7,366 bases of DNA from Bacillota bacterium. GTDB lineage: Bacteria; Bacillota; Sulfobacillia; RBS10-35; JAJYVM01. The stretch covers positions 1 through 7,366 of the forward strand of contig JAJYVM010000185.1 in the NCBI GenBank assembly GCA_021792015.1. Direction: 5' to 3'. Below the pieces are notes generated by a model. It was given only the letters and a program-made list of their open reading frames with translations. It ran no database searches and had not been told where the DNA came from. A program made the position numbers and the translations under genes. This document shows positions 5,031 through 7,366 of the stretch, piece after piece. Each line of letters starts with the position of its first letter. Position 1 is the first letter of the stretch.

Positions 5031-6266
5031 TCAGCGCGGCTGAGGCAGGCTGCGCACGTCGAACACCGCAACCTTGTCCGAGCGGAACTCCGTCAGCAGC
5101 AGCTGCCGCCCGTGCGGACTGAGGGCAAACTCGCGGGGGAACTTGCCGCCAGGCACCGTGCCGAGCAGGGCCGGCCGCCCGGCGAGCACCGCCGCCGTCG
5201 ACACGAACGTCACCGTCGAGGCCGCCGGCGGCTGCGCGAACCGTGCCGAATCGGCCACGGCCGCCACGGCGCCGCCGTCGATCAGCGCCAGGCCGACCGG
5301 CTCCGTGCCGACCGCCACCTGCCCCAGCGGCGCCAGTGTCTGCGCGTTGTACGCCTTGAGCTCGTTCTCGGCGCGCACCGTCACCCAGGCCACGCGGCCG
5401 CCGTCGCCGAGCACCACGCGGACGGCCTGCGAGCCGACCCACCTCCGCTGCACGACCCGCTCCGTGGCGGTGCCGATCGCCAGCAGCGTCCCTTCCTCAC
5501 ATGTCACATACAGGCGCTTGCCGCTCGGGGAGACGGCGAGGCCCACAGGGCCCAGATTCACCGGGATGGAATCCGCCGAACCGGCGGGCCAGGTCTGCCC
5601 CGCCGCCGGCAGGTCCACCACGGCCACCGCGGCACCGTATTCGTCGCTCACAAACGCCTGGCGCCCGTCGGGCGTCACGGCCACCTCGATGGGGTAGGCA
5701 CCGGCGCCCACGCGCCCGAGGACCTTCAGCGCGGGGACGCTGAGCGCCACGAGCTCGCCCTGGCGCGCGAAGACCGCGACGAGGGCGACCTTGCCGCCAT
5801 CGGTGAGCGCGATGCCGCAGGGCTGGCCGCCGACGTGCACCTTGCCCACCAGCCGATAGCCCGGCCGGCTGTAGAGCGCCACCTCGCCGGTCGACGTCAG
5901 CGTCACGATGGCGTGCTTCCCGTCCGGCGTGACCGCCACCCCGAACGGATCGCCCTCCACCGTCAGCGCCGTGGCCACCGCCGGCTGGAACGAAGGGGCG
6001 TCGCTTCGCGCCGCCAGCGCGAAGAGGTAGATCAGCAGCCCGACGACCAGCACGACGAAGACCCAGTTGACCACCTGGCGCCGCCGGAAGATGCGCATCT
6101 TGACGTCCCAGTCGAGGTCCTCCCACCGCTCCCAGCGCGGCTCCACCCAGCGCAGCACGAACGGGTGGGGGTGGATGCGGGGGTCGACGGAGAACGTGAG
6201 GTGCCAGAGCAGGACCAGCCCGCCGAGCAGAGCCACGCCGCCGAGAACGAGGACCTCACTGCCCAC
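5031..6266 (-). CDS. Membrane-anchored seven-repeat beta-propeller protein (YVTN/NHL-like)
   Basis: A 411-residue protein read from GTG 6266. Two N-terminal membrane segments (about 4-24 and 66-86) flank a loop rich in Arg and Trp (EPRWERWEDLDWD, then FRRR); by the positive-inside rule the loop is cytoplasmic and the C-terminus outside. From about residue 95 come seven repeats of the form G-x-x-P-x-G-V/I-A-V/L-x-P/D-D/G-G-[KR]-x-A/L-x-V, for example FGVAVTPDGKHAIVT, IEVAVTPDGRQAFVS and VGLAVSPSGKRLYVT, as in YVTN beta-propellers. No catalytic residues are recognisable; such domains bind partners or ligands. The start overlaps the thioesterase stop by 11 bases, favouring translational coupling. 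A longer frame to 6344 adds 26 Arg/Trp-rich residues overlapping the thioesterase and is unlikely. It is the last gene of the minus-strand operon. Confidence 0.85.
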   Translation of the reverse strand: MGSEVLVLGGVALLGGLVLLWHLTFSVDPRIHPHPFVLRWVEPRWERWEDLDWDVKMRIFRRRQVVNWVFVVLVVGLLIYLFALAARSDAPSFQPAVATALTVEGDPFGVAVTPDGKHAIVTLTSTGEVALYSRPGYRLVGKVHVGGQPCGIALTDGGKVALVAVFARQGELVALSVPALKVLGRVGAGAYPIEVAVTPDGRQAFVSDEYGAAVAVVDLPAAGQTWPAGSADSIPVNLGPVGLAVSPSGKRLYVTCEEGTLLAIGTATERVVQRRWVGSQAVRVVLGDGGRVAWVTVRAENELKAYNAQTLAPLGQVAVGTEPVGLALIDGGAVAAVADSARFAQPPAASTVTFVSTAAVLAGRPALLGTVPGGKFPREFALSPHGRQLLLTEFRSDKVAVFDVRSLPQPR

Positions 6267-6690
6267 CCTGCATTCCCAGCTCGGCCGGCTCCACCTCCAG
6301 GAACTTCCCCGTGGCCGCCGCCAGCACCGCCTCGCTCGCGGCATCCCGCAGCTCGGCCGCCAGCCGCCACAGCCGCCCGCTGCGGCCCGCCACCTGCCCC
6401 ACGGCCACCACCGCCTGCCCCGCGCGCACGGGCGCCCGATAGCGTACGGTGGCCTCGGCCGTCATGGTGAAGCCGCCCTCGCCGTAGGCCGCATACCACA
6501 TGGCGTCGTCCAGGAGGGCGAGGATCAGCCCGCCGTGCAGGTAGCCGGGGATGCCGCAGTAGCGGGGGTCGACGACCCACTCGGCGCGCGATTGCCCGTC
6601 GCCGGCCCAGTAGGCGAGGCGCAGGCCGGCCTCGTTCTCGCGGCCGCAGACGATGCACGCGCGTGAGCTGAATGGGCCGCGCAGGCTCAT
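6256..6690 (-). CDS. PaaI-like hotdog-fold thioesterase
   Basis: A 144-residue single hotdog domain of the PaaI/YbgC-like acyl-CoA thioesterase group, which hydrolyses acyl-CoA thioesters. The family signature is GYLHGGLILALLDDAM at 49-64, with HGG at 52-54 and D61/D62 at the active-site position on the central helix; then come TAEATVRYRAPVRAG and the last strands. The N-terminal CIVCGRENEAGLRL (C12, C15) is a CxxCG motif common in a subgroup of these proteins. Start ATG 6690 fits the family length but has no good ribosome binding site; TTG 6756 is in frame, would add 22 residues and overlap the amidohydrolase stop by 11 bases, but those residues are Arg-rich and encoded partly by a palindrome. 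The gene lies 55 bases after the amidohydrolase and overlaps the propeller gene. Substrate unknown. Confidence 0.87.
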   Translation of the reverse strand: MSLRGPFSSRACIVCGRENEAGLRLAYWAGDGQSRAEWVVDPRYCGIPGYLHGGLILALLDDAMWYAAYGEGGFTMTAEATVRYRAPVRAGQAVVAVGQVAGRSGRLWRLAAELRDAASEAVLAAATGKFLEVEPAELGMQGGQ

Positions 6691-6705
6691 CGGAACCACA
6701 ATTTG

Positions 6706-6725
6706 GGCGCGGCGTACGCCGCGCC
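6706..6725. promoter_or_regulatory. Perfect 20-bp palindrome ahead of the thioesterase gene
   Basis: GGCGCGGCGTACGCCGCGCC reads the same on both strands. It lies in the 55-base gap between the amidohydrolase stop (6746) and the thioesterase start (6690). As DNA it could be a dimeric operator; as RNA it would fold to an 8-bp GC stem with a GTAC loop. Confidence 0.55.
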
Positions 6726-6745
6726 TGCACGAATAAGCAGCATGC

Positions 6746-7366
6746 TCACGGCTCAATCAGCCGGCGCATCCGGACCGACGCCTCCGCCAGCGCGCGGGCG
6801 GGGTCGAACCGGGTGGGCGCGCCCGCCTCCACCACCGGCACGCCGTCCACCCAGACGCGGGCCACGTCGGCGGCGGTCGCGGCGTACACCAGGGCCGCCG
6901 GCACGTCAGCACAGGGCTGCAGGTGCGGCGCGCGCAAATCCACCAGGCAGAGATCGGCGCGCAGACCCGGCGCGATGCGCCCGCAGACCTCCCCCAAGCC
7001 CAGGGCGGCGGCGCCGTCGCGGGTCGCCCAGCCGAGCAGCGTGCGGGCCGGCAGGACGGCGGCGTCCCCGCCCGCGGCCTTGGCCAGCCAGCCGGCCAGG
7101 CGCATGGTCTCCCACATGCTGAGGGAGTCGGTGCTGGCGGGGCCGTCCGTGCCCAGGCCGAGCCGTGCCCCCGCCGCCTGCAGGCGCGCCGCCGGCGCGA
7201 TGCCCGAGCCCAGCTTGCAGTTGCTGGCGGGGTTATGGGAGACGGAGGCGCGGCTGGCGGCCAGCAGGGCGATGTCGTCGGCGTCGATGGCGACGCAGTG
7301 GGCGGCGAGCGTGCCGGGGCGCAGCAGCCCCAGGTCGTGGAGGTAGCGCACGGGGCTTCTGCCCTG
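6746..7366 (-). CDS. Amidohydrolase, MtaD-like adenosine-derivative deaminase (C-terminal part)
   Basis: The frame is open to the right edge, giving 206 codons of the C-terminal half; the start lies off the window. The visible part matches the MtaD/SsnA group: GRSPVRYLHDLGLL (2-15 of the visible part), TLAAHCV with metal-ligand H23, SHNPASNCKLGSG (43-55), LGLGTDGPAS with metal-ligand D74, then the C-terminal beta-sandwich with GRIAPGLRADLCLVDL and RVWVDGVPVV. MtaD enzymes deaminate 5'-methylthioadenosine and S-adenosylhomocysteine to inosine forms; other members act on chlorohydrolase or guanine-type substrates, so the substrate is a family-level guess. An internal GTG at 7349-7351 is not the start, because the family-conserved GR-P motif lies upstream of it. 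The gene leads the thioesterase and propeller genes in the same direction. Confidence 0.87.
   Translation of the reverse strand, partial: QGRSPVRYLHDLGLLRPGTLAAHCVAIDADDIALLAASRASVSHNPASNCKLGSGIAPAARLQAAGARLGLGTDGPASTDSLSMWETMRLAGWLAKAAGGDAAVLPARTLLGWATRDGAAALGLGEVCGRIAPGLRADLCLVDLRAPHLQPCADVPAALVYAATAADVARVWVDGVPVVEAGAPTRFDPARALAEASVRMRRLIEP

Noticed and set aside
3944..5071. Minus-strand frame of 375 codons opposite the DUF2232 gene
   Set aside because: Its His/Asp/Gly-rich translation is the antisense of a hydrophobic membrane protein; it has no domain or ribosome binding site.
4767..6470. Plus-strand frame of 567 codons opposite the propeller gene
   Set aside because: It is antisense to a protein with seven clear repeats and an operon context; the translation is low-complexity Arg/His/Pro.

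Overview
The window is very GC-rich (above 70% by eye), with strong GGAGG-type ribosome binding sites, frequent GTG/TTG starts and genes packed with 1-11 base overlaps. A YybS-like (DUF2232) membrane protein and an exonuclease resembling the front half of a Firmicutes-type DinG helicase suggest a high-GC Firmicute of the Symbiobacterium/Thermaerobacter kind. That placement is inference; no marker gene here proves it. I see no RNA gene, insertion sequence, CRISPR array or prophage.

Layout. (1) Minus strand, about 1-1629: a histidine phosphatase followed, with a 4-base overlap, by a DnaQ-type 3'-5' exonuclease whose C-terminal side runs off the left edge through a tract of elastin-like pentapeptides (VPGGG and relatives). 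(2) Plus strand, 1656-3748: a D-2-hydroxyacid dehydrogenase and a zinc alcohol dehydrogenase sharing one base, diverging from the phosphatase with only 26 bases between start codons. (3) Plus strand, 3917-4672: a DUF2232 membrane protein, preceded by a possible terminator and a less GC-rich leader. (4) 4673-5030: a convergent gap with a long perfect-stem hairpin and no convincing gene. (5) Minus strand, 5031-7366: an operon with an MtaD-like amidohydrolase (partial at the right edge), a PaaI-like hotdog thioesterase and a membrane-anchored seven-repeat beta-propeller protein.

The most unusual signal is in the hydroxyacid dehydrogenase. Two related repeats of about 75 bp (2375-2449 and 2552-2627) lie in frame within the coding sequence, each adding about 26 residues to a family that otherwise aligns normally. 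Each repeat has a small hairpin, and one stem pair changes from A-T to G-C between the copies, so structure may be conserved. They behave like a small palindromic mobile repeat tolerated inside a protein, comparable in concept to Rickettsia palindromic elements; I do not recognise the family. Other points of interest are the elastin-like linker with an exact 30-bp tandem duplication, a perfect 20-bp palindrome ahead of the thioesterase gene, and the convergent hairpin.

The two dehydrogenases probably form a small oxidoreductase operon acting on 2-hydroxy/2-oxo acids and alcohols/aldehydes. The right-hand operon joins adenosine-derivative deamination, acyl-CoA hydrolysis and a surface propeller without an obvious common pathway.
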